Source of the DNA: Methylobacterium terrae
GTDB lineage: Bacteria > Pseudomonadota > Alphaproteobacteria > Rhizobiales > Beijerinckiaceae
DNA length: 64,000 nucleotides
Assembly: GCF_003173755.1 (NCBI RefSeq)
Contig: NZ_CP029553.1
Span: 397,001 to 461,000 of the forward strand
Direction: 5' to 3'
A program made the translations under genes and the position numbers. This document shows positions 28,369-37,262 of the stretch, one piece after another (positions within the stretch are counted from its first letter, which is position 1; every line of letters starts with the position of its first letter). The notes under the pieces were generated by a model. The model did no database searches. It had not been told where the DNA came from and saw nothing but the letters and a program-made list of their open reading frames with translations.

Positions 28369-29541
28369 GTGCACAAACCCCTCGCCGGCATCAAGGTGCT
28401 CGAACTCGCCCGCATCCTGGCCGGCCCCTGGATCGGCCAGCTCCTGGCGGATCTCGGCGCCGACGTGGTCAAGGTCGAGCGGCCGGGCGTCGGCGACGAC
28501 ACCCGCTCCTGGGGCCCGCCCTTCGTCGAGGGCGCGGACGGCGGCGCGCTCTCGGCCTCGTATTTCCACTCGACGAACCGCGGCAAGCGATCGGTCGCGG
28601 CCGATTTCGAGACCGCCGAGGGCCAGGCGGTGGTGCGCAAGCTCGCGGCCCACGCCGACGTGGTGATCGAGAACTTCAAGGTCGGCGGCTTGAGGAAGTA
28701 CGGGCTCGACCACGAAGCCTTGAGCGCCCTCAATCCGCGGCTCATCACCTGCTCGGTCACCGGCTTCGGCCAGGACGGTCCCTACGCGCCGCGCGCCGGC
28801 TACGACTTCATGATCCAGGGCCTCGGCGGGATCATGTCGCTCACCGGCGAGCCCGAGGGCGAGCCGGTCAAGACCGCCGTCGCCTTCGCGGACGTGTTCA
28901 CCGGGGTCTACGGCACGGTGGCGATCCTCGCCGCCCTCCAGGGCCGGCACGCGACGGGCAAGGGCTGCCACATCGACATGGCGCTCCTCGACACCCAGGT
29001 CTCGGTCCTCGGCAACCAGGCCCTGGTCTACCTCGTGTCGGGCCTGCTGCCGCCGCGGATGGGCAACGAGCATACCAGCATCGTGCCCTACCAGGTCTTC
29101 CCGACCGCCGACGGCCACATCATCGTCGCCTGCGGCAATGACGGCCAGTTCCAGAAGTTCTGTGGTGTTCTCGGCACCACGTGGCACCTCGATCCGGACT
29201 ATTCCACCAATCCGGGCCGGGTCACCCGGCGCGACGTGCTGATCCCGCTCATCGTGGCCGAGACGAGCCGCCACACCAAGGCCGGCCTTCTCGAACGGCT
29301 CGGCGCCGTCAACGTGCCGGTCGGCCCGATCAACGACCTCGCCGAAGTCTTTTCCGATCCCCAGGTGGTCCATCGCGGGATGCGCCTCGACCTGGCCGAC
29401 CCGCGGGCGAAGGGCGGCACGATCCCGAGCGTGCGCTCGCCGATCGTCATCGACGGCGTGCCGATGGCGGCCGAGACCGCCTCGCCGCAGGTCGGGGATC
29501 ATACGCGGAGCGTGCTGGCGGATCCGGCCTGGGGTGGGTGA
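28369..29541 (+). CDS. Family III CoA-transferase (CaiB/BaiF)
   Basis: The 390-residue protein matches class III CoA-transferases throughout: LAGIKVLELARILAGPW, LADLGADVVKVERPG, STNRGKRSVAADF, VVIENFKVGGLRKYGLD, and GYDFMIQGLGGIMSLTGEP, in which Asp146 is the residue that carries the acyl-anhydride intermediate. CHIDMALLDTQVSVLGNQAL and PVGPINDLAEVFSDPQV follow. These enzymes move CoA between carboxylates such as formate/oxalate or succinate and dicarboxylic acids; the donor and acceptor here are not known. The start is GTG at 28369 with GGGAGG 12 bases upstream. It lies with a ThDP enzyme between ugpEC and ugpBA. Confidence 0.92.
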   Translation: MHKPLAGIKVLELARILAGPWIGQLLADLGADVVKVERPGVGDDTRSWGPPFVEGADGGALSASYFHSTNRGKRSVAADFETAEGQAVVRKLAAHADVVIENFKVGGLRKYGLDHEALSALNPRLITCSVTGFGQDGPYAPRAGYDFMIQGLGGIMSLTGEPEGEPVKTAVAFADVFTGVYGTVAILAALQGRHATGKGCHIDMALLDTQVSVLGNQALVYLVSGLLPPRMGNEHTSIVPYQVFPTADGHIIVACGNDGQFQKFCGVLGTTWHLDPDYSTNPGRVTRRDVLIPLIVAETSRHTKAGLLERLGAVNVPVGPINDLAEVFSDPQVVHRGMRLDLADPRAKGGTIPSVRSPIVIDGVPMAAETASPQVGDHTRSVLADPAWGG

Positions 29542-29544
29542 CGG

Positions 29545-29766
29545 ATGGTGATATCTGGCGTCGAGAATGCCCGAAGCGCTACCGCATCTTCCAGTACGGA
29601 TCCGGCGTATACCGGGTCCTGGCAGCAAGATTGTCGCGAGATGGAAGCGCGCCTGACGCATCGAATCGACACGGCCAAGCGCGACATCATCCTGACGACC
29701 GCGGGTCTGGTCATCGCCCAATATCTCGCGAATGTCGCCGCGGTCACATTTTTCATATTGAGGTAG
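29545..29766 (+). CDS. Small membrane-anchored protein or gene remnant
   Basis: The 73-residue frame starts three bases after the CoA-transferase stop. It has a Ser/Ala-rich N terminus, a short charged helix (EMEARLTHRIDTAKRD) and a C-terminal membrane helix (IILTTAGLVIAQYLANVAAV). That end resembles the C terminus of coiled-coil DUF1640-type proteins, so this may be the tail of a lost gene. Third-position G/C is lower than in neighbours. No strong ribosome site is seen. Real expression is uncertain. Confidence 0.4.
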   Translation: MVISGVENARSATASSSTDPAYTGSWQQDCREMEARLTHRIDTAKRDIILTTAGLVIAQYLANVAAVTFFILR

Positions 29767-29797
29767 GCTGGCTGGAACAGGGACAAGATAGCGCAGG

Positions 29798-29955
29798 GTC
29801 CCCTCTCCCGAGTGGGAGAGGGGTAGGGGTGAGGGTGGAGACGGTTCAGAATTAAGCTCGACGGTTGAGCTGCCGGCACGACGGTCACAGCTTGACTGCG
29901 GAAGCGCGCCACCCTCACCCCCGGCCCCTCTCCCACCCGGGAGAGGGGGGATCCC
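29798..29955. repeat. Dispersed palindromic repeat, family A, copy 3
   Basis: The left end is CCCCTCTCCCGAGTGGGAGA, then GGGGTAGGGGTGAGGGTGG. A variable centre of about 75 bases follows, and the right end is CCACCCTCACCCCCGGCCCC then TCTCCCACCCGGGAGAGGGG. The arms are reverse complements with a hairpin at each tip, as in the copies at 46584 and 57069. It separates the small frame at 29545 from the ThDP enzyme gene. Confidence 0.8.
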
Positions 29956-30009
29956 GCGCCTTCCCTGCTGCCGCCAGCGGCTCTTGAGATGCAGATAGAG
30001 GACACGCCC

Positions 30010-31686
30010 ATGACCGACGCCCCCCGCCCCCGCACCGGCGGGCAGATCCTGGTGGACCAGCTCGCCCGCCACGGCGTCGGCGACATCTTCTGCGTGCCCG
30101 GCGAGAGCTACCTCGCGGTGCTCGACGCGCTGCACGACGCCGAGATCCGCCTCACCGTCTGCCGCCAGGAGGGGGGCGCCGCCATGATGGCGGAGGCGCA
30201 CGGCAAGCTGACGGGGAAACCCGGCATCTGCTTCGTCACCCGCGGCCCCGGCGCCACCAACGCCTCGCCCGGCCTGCACATCGCGAAACAGGACTCGACC
30301 CCGATGATCCTGTTCGTCGGCCAGATCGAGCGGGCGGCGCGCGAGCGCGAGGCGTTCCAGGAGCTCGACTACCGGGCGGTGTTCGGCACCATCGCCAAGT
30401 GGGTGACCGAGATCGACAGCGCCGAGCGCCTGCCGGAGCTGATCGCCCGCGCCTTCCACGTCGCCACCGCCGGCCGGCCCGGCCCGGTGGTGATCGCGCT
30501 GCCCGAGGACATGCTGGTCGAGACCGCCACGGTCGCGGATGCCCCGGCCTTCCAGCCGGTCGAGACCCATCCTGCCCTGTCCCAGATGGTCGCGCTGCAA
30601 ACCATGCTGGCGCAGGCGGAGAAGCCGTTCGCGATCCTCGGCGGCAGCCGCTGGTCGGCGGAGGCCGTGCGGCGCTTCTCGCGCTTCGCCGACCTGTTCT
30701 CGCTCCCCGTCGCCTGCTCGTTCCGGCGCCAGGGCCATTTCCCGGCCGATCACCGCTGCTACGCCGGCGATCTCGGCCTCGGCGTCAACCCGAAGCTCCT
30801 CGCCCGGATCAAGGACGCCGACCTGCTGCTCGTCGTCGGCGGACGGCTGTCGGAAATCCCGTCGCAGGGCTACACGCTCATCGACATTCCAGGACCCCGC
30901 CAGCGACTCGTCCACATCCATCCGGACCCGGAAGAGCTCGGCCGCGTCTACAGCCCGGCGCTCGCCATCAATGCGAGCCCGACCGCGTTCGCAGCCGCCA
31001 TCGAGACGGTGCAGCCGCCCCGCGCCCTGCCCTGGACCACCGGCACCGAGACCCTGCACGCCGATTACCTGAGCTGGAGCGACCCGACCCGGATTGCCAC
31101 GCCGGGCCAGCTCCAGATGGGCGGCGTGATGGCCCACCTGCGCGAGGCCTTGCCGGCCGACGCGATCCTGTGCAACGGCGCCGGCAACTTCGCCACCTGG
31201 GTCCACCGGTTCTGGCCGTTCCGCGCCCATGACGGCCAGCTCGCCCCGACTTCGGGCTCGATGGGCTACGGCGTGCCCGCCGCCATCGGCGCGAAGCGGC
31301 TGCTGCCCGAGCGCACCGTCGTGGTGGTGTCGGGCGACGGCGATTTCCTGATGAACGGCCAGGAATTCGCCACCGCCGTGCAGTACGGCTTGGCCGTGAT
31401 CGTGATCCTGGTCGATAACGGCATGTACGGCACGATCCGCATGCACCAGGAGCGCGAATACCCCGGCCGCGTCTCCGGCACGGCGCTCAAGAACCCCGAC
31501 TTCGCTGCCTACGCCACGGCCTTCGGCGGCTACGGCGAGCGGGTCGAGCGGACGCAAGACTTCCCGGCGGCGCTGGCGCGGGCGATCGAGTCGGGCCTGC
31601 CGGCGATCCTGCACTGCCCGATCGACCCCGAGGCGATCACCCCGACGACGACGATCCAGGCGTTGCGGGACCGGAAGCGGTCCTGA
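30010..31686 (+). CDS. Thiamine diphosphate-dependent enzyme, acetolactate synthase-like
   Basis: The 558-residue protein has the three-domain layout of the POX/ALS family. The N-terminal PYR domain has the cofactor-activating Glu54 (CRQEGGAAMMAEAHGKLTG) and VTRGPGATNASPG. The middle domain has FAILGGSRWSAEAVRRF and ADLLLVVGGRLSE. The C-terminal PP domain has the ThDP motif from GDGDFLMNGQEFATAV to LVDN and TSGSMGYGVPAAIG. It probably decarboxylates or ligates a 2-oxo acid. True acetolactate synthase is unlikely because no ilvN-like small subunit is present. Together with the adjacent CoA-transferase an acyl-CoA substrate is conceivable, but oxalyl-CoA decarboxylase signatures were not recognised. 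An in-frame ATG at 29989 is possible; 30010 gives the usual N terminus. Confidence 0.88.
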   Translation: MTDAPRPRTGGQILVDQLARHGVGDIFCVPGESYLAVLDALHDAEIRLTVCRQEGGAAMMAEAHGKLTGKPGICFVTRGPGATNASPGLHIAKQDSTPMILFVGQIERAAREREAFQELDYRAVFGTIAKWVTEIDSAERLPELIARAFHVATAGRPGPVVIALPEDMLVETATVADAPAFQPVETHPALSQMVALQTMLAQAEKPFAILGGSRWSAEAVRRFSRFADLFSLPVACSFRRQGHFPADHRCYAGDLGLGVNPKLLARIKDADLLLVVGGRLSEIPSQGYTLIDIPGPRQRLVHIHPDPEELGRVYSPALAINASPTAFAAAIETVQPPRALPWTTGTETLHADYLSWSDPTRIATPGQLQMGGVMAHLREALPADAILCNGAGNFATWVHRFWPFRAHDGQLAPTSGSMGYGVPAAIGAKRLLPERTVVVVSGDGDFLMNGQEFATAVQYGLAVIVILVDNGMYGTIRMHQEREYPGRVSGTALKNPDFAAYATAFGGYGERVERTQDFPAALARAIESGLPAILHCPIDPEAITPTTTIQALRDRKRS

Positions 31687-31708
31687 CGCTTCGGCTTCCG
31701 GAGCTTCC

Positions 31709-31746
31709 ATCCCGCCCGCGACCTCATCCTGGGGTCGCGGACGGGA
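31709..31746 (+). terminator. Strong hairpin after the ThDP enzyme gene
   Basis: ATCCCGCCCGCGACC pairs with GGTCGCGGACGGGAT around a loop of about eight bases, with one C/A mismatch. It begins 22 bases after the stop and ends before the ugpB leader. It probably ends transcription of the CoA-transferase/ThDP pair and insulates ugpBA. The core CGACCTCATCCTG also occurs in repeat family C. Confidence 0.6.
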
Positions 31747-31942
31747 TATCCTGCAAATCGCACAGGCAGGTTCCTAGACCTCACAACCTCCCTTGTCCGC
31801 CGATCGCGGCTGTGCTTAGCCAGCTTACAACAAGCGCCCCGCCGCCGTATGACGGCGCGGGCCGCGTGCCCCCGGCGTCCCTGTCGTCGGAGTGTCACGC
31901 CGGCCCCGCATGAGGGGCCGCACACGAGGAGACGACACCCCG

Positions 31943-33262
31943 ATGGCCCCCACCACGACCCTCCGCATCGCGCTCGCCGGCCTCGGCCTGGCCGTGGCGG
32001 CAACCCCGGCGCTCGCCGTGACCGAGCTGCAATGGTGGCACGCGATGACGGGCGCCAACAACGACGCGGTCAACCGCCTCGCCGACGAGTTCAACGCCGC
32101 GCAGAGCGACTACAAGGTGGTGCCGACCTACAAGGGCAATTACGGCGAGACGCTGAATGCCGGCATCGCGGCCTTCCGCGCCGGCACCGCGCCGCACATC
32201 ATGCAGGTGTTCGAGGTCGGCACCGCCACGATGATGTCGGCCAAGGGCGCGGTGAAGCCCGTCTACCAGCTGATGAAGGATGCCGGCGAGCCGTTCGACC
32301 CGAACGCCTACCTGCCGGCGATCACCGGCTACTACTCGACGACCAAGGGCGAGATGCTCTCGTTCCCGTTCAACTCGTCGTCGATGGTGATGTGGGCCAA
32401 CCTCGACGCCCTGAAGGCGATCGGCCTCTCCGAGCCGCCGAAGACATGGCCGGACCTGTTCGCGGCGGCCAAGAAGCTGACGCAGAACGGCTTCCCGAAT
32501 TGCGGCTTCTCGACCACCTGGGTCACCTGGCTCAACATCGAGCAGCTCTCGGCCTGGCACAACCTGCCGGTGGCCACCAAGGCCAACGGCATGGACGGCC
32601 TCGACACCACGCTCGAGATCAACGGCCCGCTGCAGGTCAGGCACATCGGCAACCTGGCCGAGGCGCAGAAGGACAAGTCCTTCGACTATTCCGGCCGCTA
32701 CGACAGCGGCTTCGGCCGCTTCACCGCCGGCGAGTGCCCGATCATGTTCGGCTCGTCCGGCTCCTACGGCAACGTCAAGGGTGCGGCGAAGTTCGCCTGG
32801 GCCTCGGCGCCGATGCCCTACTATCCCGACGTGCCGGGCGCGCCGCAGAACAGCATCATCGGCGGCGCCTCCCTGTGGGTGATGGGCGGCAAGAAGCCCG
32901 ACGAGTACAAGGGCGTGGCGAAGTTCTTCACCTTCCTGTCGGACACCGACCGGCAAGCGAAGCTCCACCAGACCACCGGCTACATGCCGATCACCAAGGC
33001 GGCCTACGAGAAGTCCAAGGCGGACGGCTTCTACGACAAGAACCCGGCCCTCGAGACGCCGATCAAGGAGCTGACCAACAAGCCGCCGACCGAGAATTCC
33101 CGGGGCTTGCGCCTCGGCAACCTGCCGCAGATGCGCGACCTGTGGGCCGAGGAGATCGAGGCGACGCTGGCCGGCAAGAAGACGGCGAAGCAGGCCCTCG
33201 ACGAGGCGGCGACCCGCGGCAACGCGATGCTGCGCCAGTTCGAGAAGCAGGCCGGACGGTAA
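31943..33262 (+). CDS. ugpB: ABC transporter substrate-binding protein, sn-glycerol-3-phosphate type
   Basis: The 439-residue protein has a signal peptide ([21 protein letters not shown]) and a mature part starting [20 protein letters not shown], the hallmark opening of UgpB, then [39 protein letters not shown], a [13 protein letters not shown] segment and the family C terminus. It is a periplasmic binding protein for glycerol-3-phosphate or related glycerophospho compounds. The ATG at 31943 has GAGGAG about 11 bases upstream. It is followed by ugpA after four bases. No PHO-box-like repeat was recognised upstream. Confidence 0.93.
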   Translation: MAPTTTLRIALAGLGLAVAATPALAVTELQWWHAMTGANNDAVNRLADEFNAAQSDYKVVPTYKGNYGETLNAGIAAFRAGTAPHIMQVFEVGTATMMSAKGAVKPVYQLMKDAGEPFDPNAYLPAITGYYSTTKGEMLSFPFNSSSMVMWANLDALKAIGLSEPPKTWPDLFAAAKKLTQNGFPNCGFSTTWVTWLNIEQLSAWHNLPVATKANGMDGLDTTLEINGPLQVRHIGNLAEAQKDKSFDYSGRYDSGFGRFTAGECPIMFGSSGSYGNVKGAAKFAWASAPMPYYPDVPGAPQNSIIGGASLWVMGGKKPDEYKGVAKFFTFLSDTDRQAKLHQTTGYMPITKAAYEKSKADGFYDKNPALETPIKELTNKPPTENSRGLRLGNLPQMRDLWAEEIEATLAGKKTAKQALDEAATRGNAMLRQFEKQAGR

Positions 33263-33266
33263 CATC

Positions 33267-34151
33267 ATGGGGCCCGAGCGCATCACCTTCGGAGGCCGGC
33301 TGCTGCCGGCGGCGCTGATCGCGCCGCAGCTCCTCATCGTCGGCCTGTTCTTCTACTGGCCGGCGGTGCAGGCGGTCTGGCAGTCGTTCCAGATGCAGGA
33401 CGCGTTCGGGCTCTCGACCGAGTTCGTCTGGTTCGAGAATTACCGGGCCCTGTTCACGGACCCGGCCTACTACCAGGCCCTCGTCACCACGCTGGTCTTC
33501 GCGGCGGCGGTGGCGGGGCTTTCCTTGGGCTTCGCGCTGCTGCTCGCCGTGATGGCGGACCGGGAGATCCGGGGCTCCGGCATCTACCGGACCCTGCTGA
33601 TCTGGCCCTACGCGGTGGCGCCGGCGGTGGCGGGCGTGCTGTTCGGCTTCCTGTTCCAGCCCGGCCTCGGCCTGATCGCCCGCGGGCTCAACCAGATCGG
33701 CATCCCGTGGAACCCGCTCCTCGACGGGAACCACGCCATGATCCTCGTGGTGATGGCGGCGGCCTGGAAGCAGGTCTCCTACAACTTCCTGTTCTTCCTC
33801 GCCGGCCTGCAGGCGATCCCGGGCAGCGTGATCGAGGCGGCGGCGATCGACGGCGCCGGCCCGGCGCGGCGGTTCTGGACCATCGTCTTCCCGCTGCTGT
33901 CGCCGACCACGTTCTTCCTGATGGTGGTCAACGTCGTCTACGCCTTCTGCGAGACGTTCGGCGTCATCGACGTGCTCACCCATGGCGGTCCGGGCCGGGC
34001 GACGCAGACCCTCGTCTACAAGGTCTACCAGGACGGCCGCATCGGCGCCGACCTCGGCGGCTCGGCGGCGCAGTCGGTGGTGCTGATGGCGATCGTGATC
34101 GGGCTGACGGCGATCCAGTTCCGCTACGTCGAGAAGCGGGTGGCGTATTGA
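33267..34151 (+). CDS. ugpA: ABC transporter permease, sn-glycerol-3-phosphate type
   Basis: The 294-residue permease has six membrane helices and the EAA loop [20 protein letters not shown]. The opening [20 protein letters not shown] and the C-terminal [20 protein letters not shown] fit UgpA. The start is an ATG four bases after the ugpB stop. In the usual operon ugpE and ugpC follow directly; here they lie 7 kb upstream, and the next gene is a flagellin. Confidence 0.92.
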   Translation: MGPERITFGGRLLPAALIAPQLLIVGLFFYWPAVQAVWQSFQMQDAFGLSTEFVWFENYRALFTDPAYYQALVTTLVFAAAVAGLSLGFALLLAVMADREIRGSGIYRTLLIWPYAVAPAVAGVLFGFLFQPGLGLIARGLNQIGIPWNPLLDGNHAMILVVMAAAWKQVSYNFLFFLAGLQAIPGSVIEAAAIDGAGPARRFWTIVFPLLSPTTFFLMVVNVVYAFCETFGVIDVLTHGGPGRATQTLVYKVYQDGRIGADLGGSAAQSVVLMAIVIGLTAIQFRYVEKRVAY

Positions 34152-34352
34152 GGCGGGAGCCCGACGAGGCAGCCGCCCTCATCGCCCTTCGGGCACGCAT
34201 GGGGCCGAGGGCTCGGCGGTCCTTCGGGCACAACCGCGGGCAGGCCGCGGCCGGGCATTAGCGGTGCCCTAACCATTCTCGTTCACCAAGAAGCGGCATC
34301 TTTCCGGGCATGGCGGCATGGGCCGCCTCATGTCCCGCCGGGTACCGGGTTC

Positions 34353-36098
34353 ATGGCCAGCCTGCTGACGAACGTCGCCGCTCTCGCGGCGCTGACGACG
34401 CTGAAGGGCGTGAACACACGGCTCGACGCGGTCAGCCATCGCGTTTCGACCGGTCGACGCGTGTCCTCGGCCGCCGACAACGCCGCCTACTGGGCGATCG
34501 CCACCGCCGTGCGCACCGACAATTCGTCGCTCTCGGCGCTGAAGGACACGCTGGGTCTCGGCGCCTCGGCGGTGGATGTCGCCTATAACGGTCTCAGCGC
34601 GGTGCTCGGCGATCTGCAGAGCCTGCGCGCCAAGCTGCAGACCGCCCTGGCTCCCGGCATCGACCGCGCCAAGATCCAGGTCGAGATCGCTGCCCTGCAG
34701 GAGCGGATGAAGGCCACCGCCAGCGCCTCGAACGCGTCGGGACAGAACTGGCTCTCGGTGGATTCGACCGATCCGCTCGGCTACCGCCCGGTGCGCGACT
34801 ACGCCTCCGGCTTCTCGCGCAACGCCGCAGGCGGGATCGAGATGACCTACGCGTCGATTCCCGTCGCCGACATCGCGCTCTACAATGCCGGCGCCACCCG
34901 CACGACCGCGCCGGCGACTCCGGCGCGGGTCACCGCCGATTCCGCCTTGACCGGCGGCGTCGACTTCGGCGGCCCCCAGGACGTGCGCTTCACCGTGAGC
35001 CTCGACGGTTCGCCGGGGCGGGACCTCGTCCTGAACGGGACGACGCTGGCCGCGATCGCGGCGAACCTCGCGGGGGTCACCGCACAGGAACTGGTGCGCG
35101 CCCTCAACGTCCAGATCGCGGCCGATCCCGCGCTCGCCAGCGGCCTTCGGGCGGGTCTCGACGGTCAGGGCCTTCTGTACTTCGAGACCACGGCGACGGG
35201 TGCGGCCCGCAGTCTCGTGATCGACCGGACGAGCAGCGGGACGACCGTCGCCGGCGTGAACCTGCTCGCCAACAGCGGCTTCGAGAGCGGCCTGACGGAC
35301 TGGTCGCTCACGGGCGACCTCAGCTACAGCGGCGTTCGAACGGACCGCGCCCATACCGGCAGCAACAGCATCGCCTTCGGCACGGTCAACGGAACGTCGC
35401 GCCTGGCGCAGGCCATCGCGACGGTGCCGGGACAGAGCTACCAGCTGGAGTTCTGGCTCCAGACCCCGGGCGGCGTTCCATCCAACTTCCTGGCGACGTG
35501 GGACGGAACGCCCGTGCTCGCGCTCGCCGATACGCCCTCGCAGCCTTTCACCCGCTACGCCTTCACGGTGACCGCGAGCGGATCCAGCACGACGCTCGCC
35601 TTCGAGGCGCGGCACGTCCCGAGCTACTGGTTCCTCGACGACGTCGCGGTCACTGCGACGCCGACCGGCCCCCCGCTCGGCTTCGGCAGCGCCGGGATCA
35701 CTCGCGCCTCCGGTCACGGCTCGGCCGCCACGACCGCCAACGGCGGCATCCTCGACGCTGTCGACGCCCGGACCGGGACCGCGATCGCATCCCTGACCAT
35801 CACCGGGCTCGGCGATCCTGCCATCGCGGCCCTGGTGGACCAGGTCGACGGCGCGATCGCCCGCGTCACGGATGCCGGCACCCGGCTCGGGGCCAGCAAG
35901 ACCCTGATCGCCGGCCAGACCACCTTCCTCGACACCCTGATCAAGACCAATGCCCGGACCATCGGCATCCTGGTGGATGCCGACATCGAGCTGGAGACGA
36001 CGCGGGTCAAGGCGCTCCAGACGCAGCAGCAGCTCGCGCTGCAGGCGCTCTCCATCGCCAACGCCTCGAACAGCACCGTGCTCAGCCTGTTCCGATAG
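34353..36098 (+). CDS. Flagellin with an inserted carbohydrate-binding-like beta-sandwich domain
   Basis: The 581-residue protein has flagellin D0/D1 ends. Residues 1-140 include LKGVNTRLDAVSHRVSTGRR, SSAADNAAYWAIATAVRTDN and a helical continuation; residues 465-581 end with LETTRVKALQTQQQLALQAL and IANASNSTVLSLFR. These pack as the filament core. Residues about 205-292 look like the flagellin variable repeat (LNGTTLAAIAANLAGVTAQE). Residues about 303-436 are a separate domain: LLANSGFESGLTDWSLTGDL, AHTGSNSIAFG, PGQSYQLEFWLQTPGGVPSN and YWFLDDVAVTA. This is the pattern of CBM4/9-like or galactose-binding-like modules of exported proteins. It would be displayed on the filament surface. No other flagellar gene is near. 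The gene is a little less GC biased than its neighbours. The start has no strong ribosome site, but the N terminus aligns well. Confidence 0.88.
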   Translation: MASLLTNVAALAALTTLKGVNTRLDAVSHRVSTGRRVSSAADNAAYWAIATAVRTDNSSLSALKDTLGLGASAVDVAYNGLSAVLGDLQSLRAKLQTALAPGIDRAKIQVEIAALQERMKATASASNASGQNWLSVDSTDPLGYRPVRDYASGFSRNAAGGIEMTYASIPVADIALYNAGATRTTAPATPARVTADSALTGGVDFGGPQDVRFTVSLDGSPGRDLVLNGTTLAAIAANLAGVTAQELVRALNVQIAADPALASGLRAGLDGQGLLYFETTATGAARSLVIDRTSSGTTVAGVNLLANSGFESGLTDWSLTGDLSYSGVRTDRAHTGSNSIAFGTVNGTSRLAQAIATVPGQSYQLEFWLQTPGGVPSNFLATWDGTPVLALADTPSQPFTRYAFTVTASGSSTTLAFEARHVPSYWFLDDVAVTATPTGPPLGFGSAGITRASGHGSAATTANGGILDAVDARTGTAIASLTITGLGDPAIAALVDQVDGAIARVTDAGTRLGASKTLIAGQTTFLDTLIKTNARTIGILVDADIELETTRVKALQTQQQLALQALSIANASNSTVLSLFR

Positions 36099-36161
36099 CG
36101 GGCGCCGCCTCGTTTCGCGCCGCGCGTCCGGAGCGCCTCCGGGATCGCACCTCGAACGGGC

Positions 36162-36590
36162 TCACATCGCCCGCATCTGCCGGTCGACGAAGGCGTGCAG
36201 GCTCCCGACCTTCTCGGACATCCGCTCGTTGACGCACATCCGCACGGTGGTGCCATAATACAGCATCCCGTGGCTCTTCTGCTTGTGGCACTCGTAGACC
36301 GGCTTGGCGTAGACGCCGCCGGCGAGCAGCACCGGCACGACCAGCACCTTGGCGAGCGCGGCGAGGCCGCCGAGCCAGCGGCTGCCCGACCGCGCGGGGG
36401 CCGGCGTCCAGACGACCTCGACGATGCGCGGCTCGCGGGGTGCGACGTGGACGGGAAGCCGGGAACTCGGCGCGAGATGGTGAGGCGTCCGGTCGGGCAC
36501 GGTGAGGGGCGGCAGCGTCCGTGCAACGCCACCGCGATGCCCGGCGATCATCCTGCGAAAATCGGCGTTGGTCAGGGCCATGGCTGCCAT
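36162..36590 (-). CDS. Hypothetical protein with one membrane segment
   Basis: The 142-residue protein has a basic, proline-rich N-terminal half, one central hydrophobic helix (LGGLAALAKVLVVPVLLAGG), and a C-terminal part with two cysteines (YECHKQKSHGMLYYGTTVRM, then CVNERMSEK) that would face the periplasm. The family is not recognised. A start at 36590 (MAAMALTNADF) is chosen because GGAG precedes it closely; 36620 and 36581 are alternatives. It converges with the flagellin gene 63 bases away, but no shared function is evident. Confidence 0.55.
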   Translation of the reverse strand: MAAMALTNADFRRMIAGHRGGVARTLPPLTVPDRTPHHLAPSSRLPVHVAPREPRIVEVVWTPAPARSGSRWLGGLAALAKVLVVPVLLAGGVYAKPVYECHKQKSHGMLYYGTTVRMCVNERMSEKVGSLHAFVDRQMRAM

Positions 36591-36758
36591 CGTCTCCACG
36601 AAGATCCCAGGGCGAGGCATCCTATGCCTCGGTCACCGGGATCTCTGCGTGCGGCGTGCCAACCGTAACAAGCCGGAAACCATGCCGAACCGGCACATTC
36701 CGCTGCGGCAAGCGGCTCTCGCCGTGAATGTCAGGTCCTGGACGCTGGAGGCGATGTC

Positions 36759-37262
36759 TCAGGATGGGGCAGGTCGGGCGCCCTCCCCTCCCGCGAGCGG
36801 CCTCTCGTAGCGCCAGGCGGTGGTACCGTCCTCGTAGTAGTCCGGCACGGTCTCGAAGCGGCGGTAGCCGCTGCGCTCGTAGAGGCGGATGCCGGCCCCG
36901 TTGTCCTCGCGGACCTCGAGCCGCAAGGCGTCGCAGCCATGGGCCAGGGCCTCCGCCTCGGCGGCCTCGAGCAGCACGCGGCCCAAGCCCGTGCCGGCCC
37001 GGCTCGGCGCTACCGCGATCGAGGACAGGCGGGCGCGGCGGCTGCCGCGGCGGCGCTCGATCGTGGCGGCGCCGATCAGCACCGCGCCGTCGAGGGCGAC
37101 GAGGAGCGAGATCGAGGGCGAGGCGATGGCGTGGCGGATCGCCCGGCGCTCCGCCCGGTCGGTGGCGAAGGCCGCGACCTCGAGCGCCATCAGGGCGTCG
37201 AGGTCCTCTCGGAGTGCCGGCCGGATCGTGACGGCCGACGACGGGGACAGAGAACCGCTCAC
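36759..37262 (-). CDS. GNAT-family N-acetyltransferase (RimI-like)
   Basis: The 167-residue protein has the GNAT fold: motif A is LSSIAVAPSRAGTGLGRVLL with the acetyl-CoA loop, followed by EAEALAHGCDALRLEVREDN and GIRLYERSGYRRFETVPDYY, which closely matches RimI-like acetyltransferases. The acceptor may be a protein N terminus or a small amine; it is not predictable. The start is a GTG at 37262 that overlaps the stop codon of the upstream glucan gene (GTGA), so translation is coupled to it. Confidence 0.85.
   Translation of the reverse strand: MSGSLSPSSAVTIRPALREDLDALMALEVAAFATDRAERRAIRHAIASPSISLLVALDGAVLIGAATIERRRGSRRARLSSIAVAPSRAGTGLGRVLLEAAEAEALAHGCDALRLEVREDNGAGIRLYERSGYRRFETVPDYYEDGTTAWRYERPLAGGEGARPAPS

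Noticed and set aside
30010..31686. Calling the ThDP enzyme acetolactate synthase or oxalyl-CoA decarboxylase.
   Set aside because: There is no ilvN-like subunit and no branched-chain genes; oxalyl-CoA decarboxylase signatures were not recognised. Only the superfamily is supported.
27928..31710. A very long open frame on the minus strand (about 1260 codons).
   Set aside because: It lies opposite the ugpC end, the CoA-transferase, a repeat and the ThDP enzyme, all of which are clear homologues with normal codon bias. Its own translation is low-complexity Arg/Ala/Asp/Gly sequence, the usual shadow in 70% GC DNA.
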